From NCBI GenBank assembly GCA_027943335.1, contig BSBK01001583.1, forward strand, positions 377,001-441,000: a stretch of 64,000 nt of DNA. The letters are read 5' to 3'. Below the pieces are notes generated by a model that saw only the letters and a program-made list of their open reading frames with translations, was not told the origin of the DNA and did no database searches. The DNA is from Chamaecyparis obtusa (Eukaryota; Streptophyta; Pinopsida; Cupressales; Cupressaceae). A program made the translations under genes and the position numbers. This document shows positions 10,934 through 22,689 of this stretch, one piece after another. Positions within the stretch are counted from its first letter, which is position 1. Each line of letters begins with the position of its first letter.

Positions 10934-13717
10934 TGTTAGCACATGGAAAAAATTTCATGGCTCTAGCCCTTTTCCCCTGGTCTCTGCAGTTACTTTTAGG
11001 TCTCTACCTTTAGCCCTAGTTCAAATTTTTGAAAACTAGCCGTTACATGCAAAGCCCTTTGTTATATCATGACCCTTTTTTATTTTGATGTTACTTTTTG
11101 TGGGTCACTTAAGGGTCCTATTTTGCATGTGATTTATATTTTGGTCAGCCCCAGTGTTAAATTTTCCTAAGTTTCTACCCCCGATGGCCTTTAATATTTC
11201 CTAAAGTCCCCTGCGCCTGGTATTTTTCCTGAAAGCCTAAGTCTTAGTGTTTATTTTTTTCCTATGTTTCGGCTTAATGAATCTCCTAGGCCCCTCTCTG
11301 ACACCATCTCCATCTAACGGTCAGCGTAAGTTGTCATGAGATGTGTCAAATGCATGAGATCTTAAGACTGTTGTTGATTTTTCCTGATGACGTAGTCTTT
11401 CTTTTCAAGCAGGTCCACTACCATGTTGGCACAGTTGGTGTTCTCTCATTGGTCAATGTGTTGCTGAGAGGGATCCTATCAGTGGGGCCTATAGTGAAGG
11501 CTTTTCAATCTATGGTTGGCGCATGATCTTAAGGAATATTCTTCCCCTTTGAGATCATGTGCCATCCATTGATTTCGAATCTTACTCAGCATGTGTCAGT
11601 GGGACCTAATTTTTTGATGGGTCAGGGGGTCCTAACATCCGTAATCCATCTAACGACGGGCATAAGTTCTCATGGAATCTGTAAGAGGCTTGAGATCTTA
11701 TGCCAGCTGTTGATCTCATTTGTCTCAAATGTATCTTTGGTGGTGGTCCCGGTGTCAGGTGGAGCTGATTTGGAGGTTTTTTATTGGCCCACGTAGTATG
11801 AGGTGGAGTCCTATCAGTGGGACCTAGTTTTTGGATGTGTCAGTGGATCTTGACCCTATCAGTGAATCGACAAATGACGTATAATCTTATGGGTTTTGTC
11901 AGAGGCTTAAGATCTTGCGATGGCCATTGATTTTGTTTCTTGTTAGTGGGTTTTCAGAGGTGGGGGAAGATTCTTTATCCGATGGTGGGTGTGAAATCAG
12001 ATAGAATCTCGGATGGGTATGCGAACTTGTGAGGGCTATTGATCTTCCTGATGTGGGCCCGATCAAGTTTCTCAGTCTTTTGGTGGTTGGGATAAATGTT
12101 TAGTAGCCTGATAAATTTTCAAAGGGTTCACTCATTCGCATGATAAAATGGTGACATTCTAAAAGTCTTGGCAATTCAGCGAACAAGGTCGTGTGATCGC
12201 TAAATCATTTGGTGGAAGTAAAAAGTGTTCTACGAACTGGCGAAAACCTTTGTCACCAATTCGCTAAATATGACTGGTGTCTTTTAAAACGTAAATCATA
12301 AAGCCCATGAAATAACAAGATTGGATGGTCATGACTTAAAGTGAACTTGATTTCAAATATCGACTGCCGATTTGCTGAAAATTCCATAAAGTAGCCATTT
12401 GATTTCAAATTTGAATTTCCAGATGGTTTCCAACGACAAGAAGTACCAGAATTTATGGTTTTAACAACTGATTTAGATTGGTTTGGTGGTGCTTGCTATT
12501 GCAGTGTGTTCCAGGGTGTGCCATGATCAATTGTAGAGATTTGTACCATGTAAGCAGTGAACATAGAATGGCTCAAGGTGTATTACAGGGTGATTGAATA
12601 GACTGGTTTTCATGGAAATTCCTTGTTGTTTTGTACTTTTCACATAGATTTTCATGATTGCGGATCTGTTTGAGATTCTTTTTCTCTGGGTTGCTTATGT
12701 TTCTTCCCCTACAATAAATTCTGATGTAGTTTTTGGTTGGTTGAGTTGTTGTAACCCTAACCCTAGTCACCCTAAGCTTCATGCAATCTCTTTGAGATTC
12801 CCAAGGTTGCTGTTGGTATAAGTTGTTAGTTTTTGATAGGGTTAGGGTTTGAATTTTAATCAGTCCAGAGGTTCTCATCTTGATTAGTTCCAGGGAGTTG
12901 TATCAGGTGGTATCATATTGTATTAGATTGAATAGAATTTCCTTGTAGTCTTTTGCAGGTTATTGAAGTGGTTTTCTCTCTTCTCTGCTTTGAACATTTA
13001 CATGATTCATTATACTTAATACAATTATTTCAAGCTTTCAAGTCTCTCCTTGATGTCAATCTTGTGAATTCTAGATTTTATGATCTATTGCATAGGATTA
13101 CCTTTGTATATGTTCTAGTCTTTAGTTCTTGATCTAGGATCAAGTGAAATATATTTTGGATAGGACATAGAATCACTTTGATTTGCCTGCAGAAGGATGT
13201 TATAAGTAGTGGATGGGCTGGAATGTTTGTATTTATGGCTATGAGTCTTTGACAGTAGCTGGTTCATGTTCAATGTCTGTATTTGAGATTTTCCCAATGG
13301 ATAATGGCACTGATCAGGGATTAGTATATTCAGTTGAGTTCAATGCTTGATTGGCTCTTGTTTACTTCTTTCCATCTTCATATATCAACACCTTTTCAAG
13401 TTTAAATTGTAATTGGTTGATAGTAGTAACACCCTATAGTAATGGAAAGTCAATGAATGTGAGGTTAGCATTTAGCACTTTCTTACTATTCAATCTATTG
13501 TTTGGACCTAGTCTTTGGTGTGTGAAGTATAGTTTTCACTAGGTTAGTTGCACCCACCTTAGTTTTGCAGAGCTAGAAGTGAAGAGGGTAGTCTTGTCCC
13601 TATAGTTGGTCTAGTTACCCTAAGATCCTTATACATTTTTCAACTAACCAATCCTAAAATCAACCTGAGGGTATATTGGCAGCCTATGAGCATAATCATC
13701 CATTTTGAACACCAACA
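10934..13717 (+). repeat. 3' LTR of the gypsy element
   Basis: The LTR is 2,784 bp. It starts TGTTAGCACATGG after a purine-rich stretch (CTGGAGGAGAT near 10900) and ends CCAACA directly before the second CCCAT. It matches the 5' LTR throughout. Confidence 0.94.
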
Positions 13718-14758
13718 CCCATGACCCCTTTTGACACATTTGAATTCTCAAGTGTGTCTGAAGGGGTCCTAAGACCCCTTAAGACACACTTGAGCATTTC
13801 AATGTCTCAAAAGGGGTCATGGGGACTCCCTAGGGGTCCTAACATGTGACAAGGCATACTAGGACCCCTAGGGAGTCCCCATGACCCCTTTTGACACATT
13901 TGAACACTCAAGTGTGTCTGAAGGGGTTCTAAGACCCCTTAAGACACACTTGAGCATTCAAATGTGTCAAAAGGGGTCATGGGGACTCCCTAGGGGTCCT
14001 AAGATGTGATAAGGCATACTAGGACCCCGAGGGAGTCCCCATGACCCCTTTTGACACATTTGAGGTCCTAAGACCCCTTTGGACACACTTGAGTGTTCAA
14101 ATGTGTTAAAAGGGGTCATGGGGACTCCCTAGGGGTCCTAACATGTGATAAGGCATACTAGGACCCCTAGGGAGTCCCCATGATCCCTTTTGACACATTT
14201 GAATGCTCAAGTGTGTCCAAAGGGGTCCTAAGATCCCTTAAGATACACTTGAGCTTTGAAATGTGTCAAAAGGGGTCATGGGGACTTCCTAGGGGTCCTA
14301 ATGTGTGATAAGGTGTACTAGGACCCCTAGGGTGTCCCCATGACCTCTTTTGACACATTTGAACACTCAAGTTTGTCTGAGGGGGTCCTAGGACCTCTTA
14401 AGACACACTTGACTATTCCAATGTGTCAAAAGGGGTCATGGGGACTTCCTAGGGGTCCTAACATGTGATAAGGCATACTAGGACCCCTAGGGAGTCACCA
14501 TGACCCCTTTTGACACATTTGAATGTTCAAGTGTGTCTAAAGGGTTCCTAGGACCCCTTAAGACACACTTGAGCATTCCAATGTGTCAAAATGGGTCATG
14601 GGGACTTCCTAGGGGTCCTAATGTGTGATAAGGCATACTAGGACCCCTAGGGAGTCCCCATGACCCCTTTTGACACATTTGAATGCTCAAGTGTGTCCAA
14701 AGGGGTCTTAGTACCCCTTAAGGCACACTTGAGCATTCCAATGTGTCAAAAGGGGTCA
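13718..14758. repeat. 160-bp palindromic satellite, block 2
   Basis: This continues block 1 after the gypsy insertion, with about seven units. Landmarks fall near 13781, 13941, 14081, 14241, 14401, 14561 and 14721; the 140-bp step at 14081 reflects a deletion of part of one hairpin arm. The array ends abruptly at about 14758 inside a hairpin B arm. Confidence 0.92.
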
Positions 14759-14827
14759 TTCCAGATTCTTTAGGGCTTCTAGTGAATCCAAATTTAGTTG
14801 TTATAAAGATGAGATGTTAGTGAATGA

Positions 14828-15118
14828 CTTCTTGCTAATACTACTCTTCCACTAGATCCAAATTTCTATCCTTTTATGGACCTACAGGATCAATCATGAG
14901 CCCACAGGATTGGCCAAGAGAAAAATGTGATTGTATATCAACTGATTACTAAATGTTCAATTGAGGAGAAAATATTGCAACGATCAAGAAGAAAATTGAC
15001 TATGGAAAATCTAGTTATGAATTCTATTAAGAATGAAACTATTAAGGAATTGCATGAATCACAAACCATGAAAATAACCTTCTACAACAAAGAACATTCA
15101 AGCTATAGAATTTATTAA
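14828..15118 (+). pseudogene. SNF2-family chromatin-remodelling ATPase, C-lobe fragment
   Basis: The frame through 14855 and 14927 reads PFMDLQDQS, a TGA, then AHRIGQEKNVIVYQLITKCS and EEKILQRSRRKLTMENLVM. This is helicase motif VI of SNF2 ATPases (the arginine before AHRIGQ is replaced by TGA, as expected from CGA) followed by the conserved EEKILQ and KL..ENLV segments. The CHD3/Mi-2 type is the closest I can name. In the parent protein this lobe couples ATP hydrolysis to nucleosome remodelling in the nucleus. Only about 95 codons remain, without the other motifs, and homology fades after KELHES. It lies just outside the satellite and 0.5 kb from another gene relic. Confidence 0.82.
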
Positions 15119-15580
15119 CTCTAAATTTAAATGTCTTATTAGCATTCATGGAAGAGTTTTCATTATCGTCCATGGAAGAAATTTCATTAACTTCAAACAA
15201 AATCATCTAAAAAAATTCATTAACTTTAGGAGAAATTATTTAAGATGGACAAAAAAAAAATCATATTACTAAAAAATGGCAGAGAAAGAAAATGAGATAA
15301 ACCAAATTTATCAAATTCTTGCAATCTGCAGGTTCTCTCCGAGGGCAAAATGATAATCCATGGAGCCAAAATTATGGTGAAAATTAAATTCTTTGAGTAA
15401 GTCATTCAAAAATGCGTAGAATACTGTAACGCATGATGATTTATAGAGAATTTATGACGGACTATGCTATGCAAAAGCCCGCAATCCTTGCCATATCTTA
15501 GAGTACTGATGAGAAGAAATGGTGAAAGTCTGAGATAGAGGCGGTGCCGACATTGAAGCGGCAAGACATTCTTCATAATA
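15119..15580. other. No gene recognised
   Basis: A spacer between two gene relics. Short frames only. The sequence 15460-15620 has moderate GC and could be leftover exon, but no family was recognised. Confidence 0.4.
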
Positions 15581-16092
15581 TTAGGGTGGCACCATCGAAA
15601 TGGCAAGGCTTTCCTCATAATGTCGTGCCATCGCTGATCTCTTCTTTAAATTTGTTAATGCGGTTGGTTCTACGGTGCTTGCATAATTTCTAGTACAATT
15701 GCTCATTTTACCAAACCATTCCCCATTCTCCATAATCTTTGACCGGTTCAAAGATCCATCTGGTTGTTCTTTTTTAACCTCCCAATGACTTTGTTGAGCT
15801 GTTAGATTATCAACAGGTGTGGTAAAATTTTCCGGTTCAACCAGAATCTATTTCGAGAACCTTTGCAATTTAGCGTTCCGGTTGAAAAAATAGGGAAAGA
15901 TACCATTTCATAGCCATAGGTGGTGGAAATAGAGTGATTCTCTTTCCCTTTGCTTCTAGAATCTACCTCTAGTGAACTATTCTTCAAAGCCTCCATTTCT
16001 ACGTAGCTAGGGTTTATGACGCCTGTAAAAGGCACAATAATGCTCCTGTAGGGACTCATGCTCATGCTCAGAATCATATTATTTTCATGCAT
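15581..16092 (-). pseudogene. Probable linker exon of the BAM7/8-like relic
   Basis: Read on the minus strand, 16092 down to about 15840 is open for 90 codons (SPYRSIIVPFTGVINPSYVE near its start). It then continues in another frame from about 15837 to a TAA at 15581-15583, open for 85 codons (EPENFTTPVDNLTAQQ at its start). The switch between two long open frames indicates one exon with a frameshift. It lies downstream of the BZR1-type exon at 16180-16362, separated by a sequence with a GT donor (16178-16179) and a pyrimidine-rich AG acceptor near 16138. In BAM7 and BAM8 a variable linker follows the BZR1 domain. The amylase barrel is not present. Confidence 0.5.
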
Positions 16093-16179
16093 TCCCTAAC
16101 ATTTAATACAAAGATTTAGCTAGCCACCTTTAAAGACCTAGAAGAAATGGAAAATAAAAATTAGGCCAAAAATACATAC

Positions 16180-16362
16180 CACATTTCTATATGTAGTACC
16201 ATCAACTTCAACAATCCAGTCGACTTCCTCTGCTAAGGCACGAAAACTTCATTAATGTCTGCTCTGGGAGGAAGATTATAATTTCCATGTATTTCTGCAA
16301 GGCCTAAAAATTTTTTGTCATTATTGCTCTCCACCTCTACTCTCTCAATTTAGTCATCTCCC
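16180..16362 (-). pseudogene. BZR1-type DNA-binding domain, beta-amylase BAM7/BAM8-like
   Basis: On the minus strand the three frames together give TKLRE, RWRAI, then GNYNLPPRADINEV, then ALAEEVDWIVEVDGTTYRN. This is the BES1/BZR1-type DNA-binding domain. The wording LPPRADINEV...ALAEE matches the version fused to beta-amylases BAM7/BAM8 rather than BES1/BZR1 itself (LPKHCDNNEV). In the parent, the domain binds BR-responsive promoters in the nucleus. Here it carries two frameshifts (near GNYNLP and after INEV) and two in-frame stops. The last codons meet a plausible splice donor GTATGT, so it is genomic in origin rather than a processed copy. Confidence 0.8.
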
Positions 16363-16699
16363 TCTCCGCTACACTTAGCTTAGCCATCCTTACCTACTCT
16401 TTAATAGAGATTCTCCAAAATTTGTATACAAAGACATCCTATAGGAAAAAATGAAAAGTTTCCCAGAGAATATCCACAATTCATATACAAAAGCATCATA
16501 CAAGAAAAATGATAAAAAATTAATAGCTAAAAGGTAAAATTTATCATTAATGCCGGTAGTACCAAGGTCATACCCGCTGTCAAGTCTTGGCCTATGACGT
16601 GCAAAAGGAGAAAAGCAAGTAAAATGAAAGGGAAGTATGGATCAAATAGTGATGGTGCATCAAATCAGATCAATATCATAATAAATGCAGAAAATATTG

Positions 16700-17496
16700 T
16701 TACAAACAAAAATATTTGCATATTAATGGGAAAGAGTGGGAAGAGCTTCTTGGACCCATGATAGAAGTTATAGATAAGGAGGAAGATCTAGGAAGGGGAA
16801 ATTAGCAAAGGAAAGAAGTAAGATATGTGTGTGAGCCTATGTCAGATGATGATGATGAGTACTCACCATATGGTAGTAGCTCAAGTAGTGATAGAAGCTC
16901 TTCAATGCACATGTACACTGACACAAAAAATTCAGATAGAGAAGTAACAAGTTCTATGGAATTATCCATAGAGCAATGTGAAATGAAGCCTCAAATTGGT
17001 TCATTAGTAGGAAAAGAATTTGGTCATGCACTTGATTCTAGCACCACAAATATTTCTATTATAAATGCCTATTCATCAATGGCATTGAATTTACAAGACT
17101 TGGGAAACCAGGTTACTCATGTTGGGCAATATCCCTCAAATGTAAGTTCATTGTCACCTTTGGCAAGGCAGTCTCACTCCTCATTTTACAACAAAGGGCA
17201 GCCAGCTATGGTCCAAGGTTTTAATTCAGATGACAAATGGAGAGCTTCTCAAGGTATTGATCTCTTTCATAGAGAAGTTTCCTGATTCATCTCAAGGTTC
17301 TTGTTTAGGTGACCAACTCCTTCGAGGTCCACAAATATACCCATTGATTTCCCAAATTGGTAAAAGGGTAGATGCAATTTTTGAAAGAGTATCCCAATTG
17401 AAGAGAAATGGAAATTGCAATGAGCATAAAGTTATTGTAGATATAATGGGTGTATCTTCTCCACTGACAAATATAACTGCATTTCTAGATACTTGA
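16700..17496 (+). pseudogene. Unrecognised acidic, Ser-rich protein relic
   Basis: A frame reading GKEWEELLGPMIEVIDKEED (from about 16730), a TAG at 16803, then EPMSDDDDEYSPYGSSSSSD and about 150 further codons runs to 17285. A frame overlapping from 17230 (DSSQGSCLGDQLLRGPQIYP) continues to 17496, so a frameshift lies near 17275. The composition (DDDDE, Ser runs, no hydrophobic core) suggests a disordered nuclear or regulatory protein, but I recognise no family. It sits on the strand opposite the BAM7/8 relic. It could be a downstream exon of the SNF2 relic, or a third unrelated fragment. Confidence 0.5.
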
Positions 17497-18429
17497 GTTT
17501 AAATGGAGACTATTTGTTCCCAAACATGCCCCAATCGAGCAAATGAACCAGATGTTACTTGAGTAAAGAAGATAGTGGTTTATTAAAGCATCTACATTAT
17601 CCCACTTTCTATCAGTTACTACTTTTTGAGTGGCTTGCCAGCTGCTTCTGTGTGGGATTCTTGTAATATATAATGTCCTCATGCAAGTACATGCCAGTTT
17701 TTGTAAACATTTTCAGTTCTAAAGTGTTAGTGAGCAATATCAAAGAAAAGGTTCTTGCATGTGTTATTTAGACACATATCAATAAATTAGGAGACCAATT
17801 TTCTCCCATTACATGATAGAAATGCCTAGATTCACTTTGTTGGTATCAATAGGCAATAAGATGAGGGAAGAAATATATTTGTGAAGAGGAAGTACAAATT
17901 TTACTGTCCAAAACCATTTGGAGAGTAATATTCTTCTCCTGATTGTAATAAGAAACTCAAAATGCAGAAGACACCAAATAGTTGGGACATTTATTTCCTA
18001 TGACCTATGTCAATTTCAGTTCAATTCCTAAGAATGATATTCTCAATGTGTAAAAATAAACTGATGTGTTATTTTAAAATGGTGTTGATTGAAATTTATG
18101 AACATATGTCAAATATCCATTTTTTCCAAAATTTGAAATAGAACCAATGGCAATATAATATTGGATCTTAATCAAAAGTACAACATAGTAATATAAATTT
18201 GAACCGATAAACAATCTTAGGCTTACTTCAAACCTACTCCTGTGTATGTGGGTTCTTGGAGGTATCTACTAAACAATGTGTGGATCTGTAATGTCCCTAT
18301 CCAAGACCTTACTCACTTTGCTTAAAACTCCTAATTAGAATTTGGATTTCTAATGCCTGCTGTGATATTATTTAAGTTTGCCTTGCTCCTTACTAATTAA
18401 TATTGTAATGAATTGGTTATCCTTCCCCT
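17497..18429. other. No gene recognised
   Basis: AT-rich with short frames only. A TGTAATGTCCC at about 18288 resembles the start of some gypsy LTRs, but no second end was found. Confidence 0.4.
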
Positions 18430-19092
<663 letters not shown>

Positions 19093-19199
19093 ATGGCTGC
19101 CCATGAATTTTTTAAATGGCTGATTAATTCCCTTTGCTTCTTTCAATGGCTATCCATGATTTTTCTGCAATCTTCCAACCTTTCGTACATAGTCGTAAA

Positions 19200-19334
19200 A
19201 TACATATTAATATATTATACATATAAAATACTATATAATATATAATGTAACATTTAATATTAATATATATTAAATAATATTTAAAATGTAAAATGTATAT
19301 TATATAATATTTAATATATATAATATATATATTA
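19200..19334. repeat. AT-rich repeat left of the LINE
   Basis: A TA-rich tract containing the motifs TAATATATATTAAATAATAT and AAATGTATATTATATAATAT. Closely related sequence recurs to the right of the LINE (31766-32045), so the LINE sits inside an AT-rich repeat. Confidence 0.75.
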
Positions 19335-19770
19335 GCGCTGGTGCTGCAGATTTTATTGTTCAGGATTTGATTTATCACAATGACTTTGAGTCTATGATCG
19401 ATACCTAAAAATGTATTGATCAAGCTCCTTTTGATATCAGTCTTCATGACTTTGTTTGTCGTGAGAGTTCATCCTTACCAATCAGTAATGGTTTTGCTCA
19501 GGAATCAGACTGTTCACCTCAAGATTTTTATAGTTTATCATTTGATAATACCATTGATAAAGTAAATGGTGTCCCCAAGCTTTCAATTTTCAAACATTGC
19601 TTTCTCCTAAACCTATTGTCAAGACACCTAAGACTAGGGGTAAAAATTCAAAGGTGACTAAGGCTTTAGAAGAAATTAAAGTTGGTCTTCAATCAACCCT
19701 AGATGTTAATTTTTCAGCATCTAGAAGATGTTCAATGAGGAGAACCAAAGGTTCTCCTTGTCCTCAATGA
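19335..19770 (+). pseudogene. LINE ORF1, C-terminal remnant
   Basis: A broken frame from 19335 reads DFIVQDLIYHNDFESMID, with a stop near 19406. After a frameshift near 19590 comes a basic C-terminus (KTPKTRGKNSKVTKALEEIK ... ASRRCSMRRTKGSPCPQ) ending at TGA 19768-19770. The basic tail fits the RNA-binding ORF1 protein of plant L1 elements. No zinc knuckle is left, probably because of 5' truncation. Its stop overlaps the ORF2 start in the tetranucleotide ATGA at 19767-19770. Confidence 0.65.
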
Positions 19771-20858
19771 ATATTTTATCTTGGAATGTTAGAGGCATTA
19801 ATGCCTCTGACAAAAGACATAGGGTCAAGTTAGTTCTTGATTCTTTGCAGTGTGAAATTGTGCTCTTACAGGAAACTAAGCTATCTTTAGATAATTTTAA
19901 TCTATCTGTTGCTAAGTGGTCTTCTTGGAAAAGTATTTGTGTTCCTACTATAGGAGCTTCTGGTGGTTTGATTATGTTATGGAATAAGTTGAAAGTTTCT
20001 ATCTTCTCCATAAAAGATGGCCCTAATTGGAAATTTGTTAATATAAAGTTCTTTAATCACTCCTTTTTTCTCTTCAATATCTATGGGCCTACATCTACCT
20101 TGGATAAATTTCACTTGTGGGAGTCTTTAACTACAATTATTCAAAACTATCATGATTGTAAATTCATTCTACCTGGGGACTATAATGCAATTTTATCATC
20201 CTCTGATAAAATAGGGGGTATTTCACCTCCTGCTCATACTGTCTCAAATTTTGGAAACTTTGTTATGGATAACAATCTATTTGACGTATTGCCACAGTTG
20301 GGTTCATTCACCTGGACTAATCACAGAATAGGATTTTCTCAAATTGCGGTTAGGTTGGATAGGTTTCTGTGTTCGTATATTTGGAAATTGGATGGTGTCT
20401 TGATGACTTCCTCCATTCTGCCTTTTTCAGAGTCAGATCATTTTCCAATCCACCTTAATATTGATTTGGATTGTAAAGATAATGAAGGTAGTAAATCTAT
20501 TAGGTCATCTTTCAAATTTGAGTTTGTTTGGTTCAGGCACCGCTCTTTTCATTCTCTCCTAAAGTATTGGTGGATGGTTGCTCCTGTTGAGGAGGGATCC
20601 TTTATGTTTAAATTTTATAAAAAACTACAATTCCTTAAAAATCTAATTAAGTCTTGGAACATTAATGTTTTTAAAAACATCTTTGATCAAAAAGTTATAG
20701 TTGAGAAGGATCTGTCTGAAATCAATGAGTTTATTATTTCTAATGGTCTTGATTCCCAAACTTTCCAAAAACAAAAAGCCTTGCAAGAGGAGTGGGAAGA
20801 GTTATGTGTGAGGGAGGAAGAGTATTGGAGACAAAAATCGTGTGAGTTATGGTTATAG
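19767..20858 (+). pseudogene. LINE ORF2, AP-endonuclease domain
   Basis: The likely start is ATG 19767 (MNILSWNVRGIN), where L1 endonucleases begin; an upstream ATG at 19728 is in frame. All endonuclease landmarks are present in order: SWNVRGIN, LLQETK, ASGGLIMLWN, NIYGP, GDYNA, FTWTN, RLDRFL and SDHFPIHL. In a live LINE this domain nicks the target for primed reverse transcription. The frame stays open to TAG 20856, which interrupts a spacer helix just before the conserved SGDQNTNFFH motif. This is the best preserved coding part of the element. Confidence 0.92.
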
Positions 20859-22689
20859 TCTGGTGACCAAAACACTAATTTTTTTCATGCTTTGACAAAA
20901 TAGAAGAAGGCTATAAGGGCTATTTTTTCTATTAAAGATGACATTGGTAATCTCATTATAGATGAGAAAGGAATACATGAAGAAGGGGTTAGGTTTTTTT
21001 CAAATCTTTTAGCTCCTACTATTGACCCACAAGATGATCTAGGTAAGGCTAAGGATTTGATTAATGGAATTCCATCACTCATTTCTACACAAGATAATTT
21101 ATCTTTAAAGACTCCCTTTACTCTTTTAGAGATCCGGAAGGTGGTCTTTTCTTTATCTCCCCAATAAGGCCCCAGGGCCTAATGGGTTCACTGCTCTATT
21201 TTTTCAGAAATGCTGGGATGTTATATGTTTTGACTTGTTGGTTGTTTTGGAAGAATCTAAGAAAAATACATCGATGCTAAAATGTTTTAATTCTAAAAAC
21301 ATAGTGCTAATTCCAAAAAATAGTGATCCATAAACCTTTTCTGATTTCAGACCGATTTATCTTTGTAACATTGTTTACAAAATTATTACAAAATCTATCT
21401 ATTTGAGGCTTCAACATCTAATTCCTAAAATTGTATCTCTTGAACAAGGAGGCTTTGTTCTAGGATGAGACACTACAGATGGTGCTATACTGGCCCATGA
21501 AACTCTTCATTCTATTAACCAATATTCCATTCCTTCATTTGTTGTCAAGTTAGATATGATGAAAGCCTATGATAGGCTTAATTGGTCATTTCTTATTCAG
21601 GTCCTGCTCAAATTTGAATTTTCTAAAAAGTGGCGTAAATGGATTAAAGCTTGTATTTTGGGAACCCATTTCTCAGTGATAATTAACAGATTTCCTGCGG
21701 GTTTTTTTCCATCATTTCAAGGTGTTAGACAAGGTGATCCATTATCACCATGTGTTTTTATCTTAATGGTTGAAGCTTTGAGCCATTCTATTCATGCTGC
21801 TCATAGTATGGGAAATTGGTCTGGGGTTCAGATCACAAATACTTCTATTTCAGTTACTCACTCCTTATTTGTTGATGAAACACTATTATTTGGGGATGCC
21901 TCTATTAAGGAAGCCACTTATGTAAAAAAAGTCCTTGATTTATACACCTCATTTTCAGGGAAAAAGATTAATAATCACAAGTCTAAAATTTATGTTTTTA
22001 ACACTTCTCAAATCAAGAATAGAATTGTCAATGTTCTAGGATTTTCTTTAGATGAGCTCCCATCCACATAATTGGGTATCCCCTTCTTTATGGGCCATAA
22101 CAAGATATCCTTTTGGCATTCAATTGTTGATCATATTAAATCTCGGGTAGCTGCATGGAAGACTAGGTGGTTGTCTCTATCAGGTTGAATTATTCTTATT
22201 AAGTTTGTTTTATCAGCTATTCCTAATTAGTATTTATCAGTGTTGCAAGCTTCAAAGTCTTTTCTTATTCAAATTGAGAAATTAATTAGGGAATTTCTTT
22301 GGACAACAAACATGTCTGGCCAGAAAAAAATACCTCTTGTTTTCTTAGTAGATATATCTAATCAACCTTTAGCAGGGGGAGTAGGAATTCATAACTTACC
22401 TAATAGGAATCTGGCTTTTGGAGGAAAATTGGTTTGGAAGATGTATTCACAACCTTATAACAAATGGTGTCAACTAATGTAACAAAAGTATCTTAACAAT
22501 TTGGACCCAGTTAGAATTATCTCAACCCTTGATCCTCCCAAAGGTTCTGCTATTTGGAATTTCATTGTAAACTCTAGGCATATTGTCACATCTTTTGTTT
22601 CATGGGAGGTCAACAATGGTGAATCTGTTAATTTCTGGTTTGATTCTTGGAATGGTTTGCCTCCTTTAAATACCTTACCCATGTTTTAG
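20859..22689 (+). pseudogene. LINE ORF2, reverse transcriptase
   Basis: This continues ORF2: SGDQNTNFFHALTK, a stop, then 'fingers' sequence to a one-base frameshift near 21165, where the NKAPGPNGF motif begins in a new frame. RT motifs follow: SDFRPI, KLDMMKAYDRLNW, FQGVRQGDPLSPCVFIL and HSLFVDETLLFG. The catalytic box should read FADD; here it is FVDE, so the second aspartate is lost. There are stops at 21331, 21466, 22069, 22186, 22228 and 22480. Downstream segments (RVAAWKTRWLSLSG, REFLWT) match the plant LINE connection region. Confidence 0.9.

Larger units (their letters stand above)
2697..13717 (+). mobile_element. Ty3/gypsy LTR retrotransposon, decayed, inside the satellite
   Basis: The element is 11,021 bp, with two LTRs of about 2.78 kb (2697-5478 and 10934-13717) and a 5.45-kb internal region. 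The LTRs begin TGTTAGCA and the 3' LTR ends CCAACA. Gag and pol lie in one frame from 5676 to about 10185: gag, aspartic protease, an RNase-H-like fragment, RT thumb plus RNase H, and integrase. A 1-nt frameshift near 10185 moves the integrase end into another frame. About a dozen stops interrupt the frame, and the reverse-transcriptase palm is missing. I did not find a tRNA-iMet primer site after the 5' LTR. The dUTPase- and envelope-like parts of other families are absent. Confidence 0.95.
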
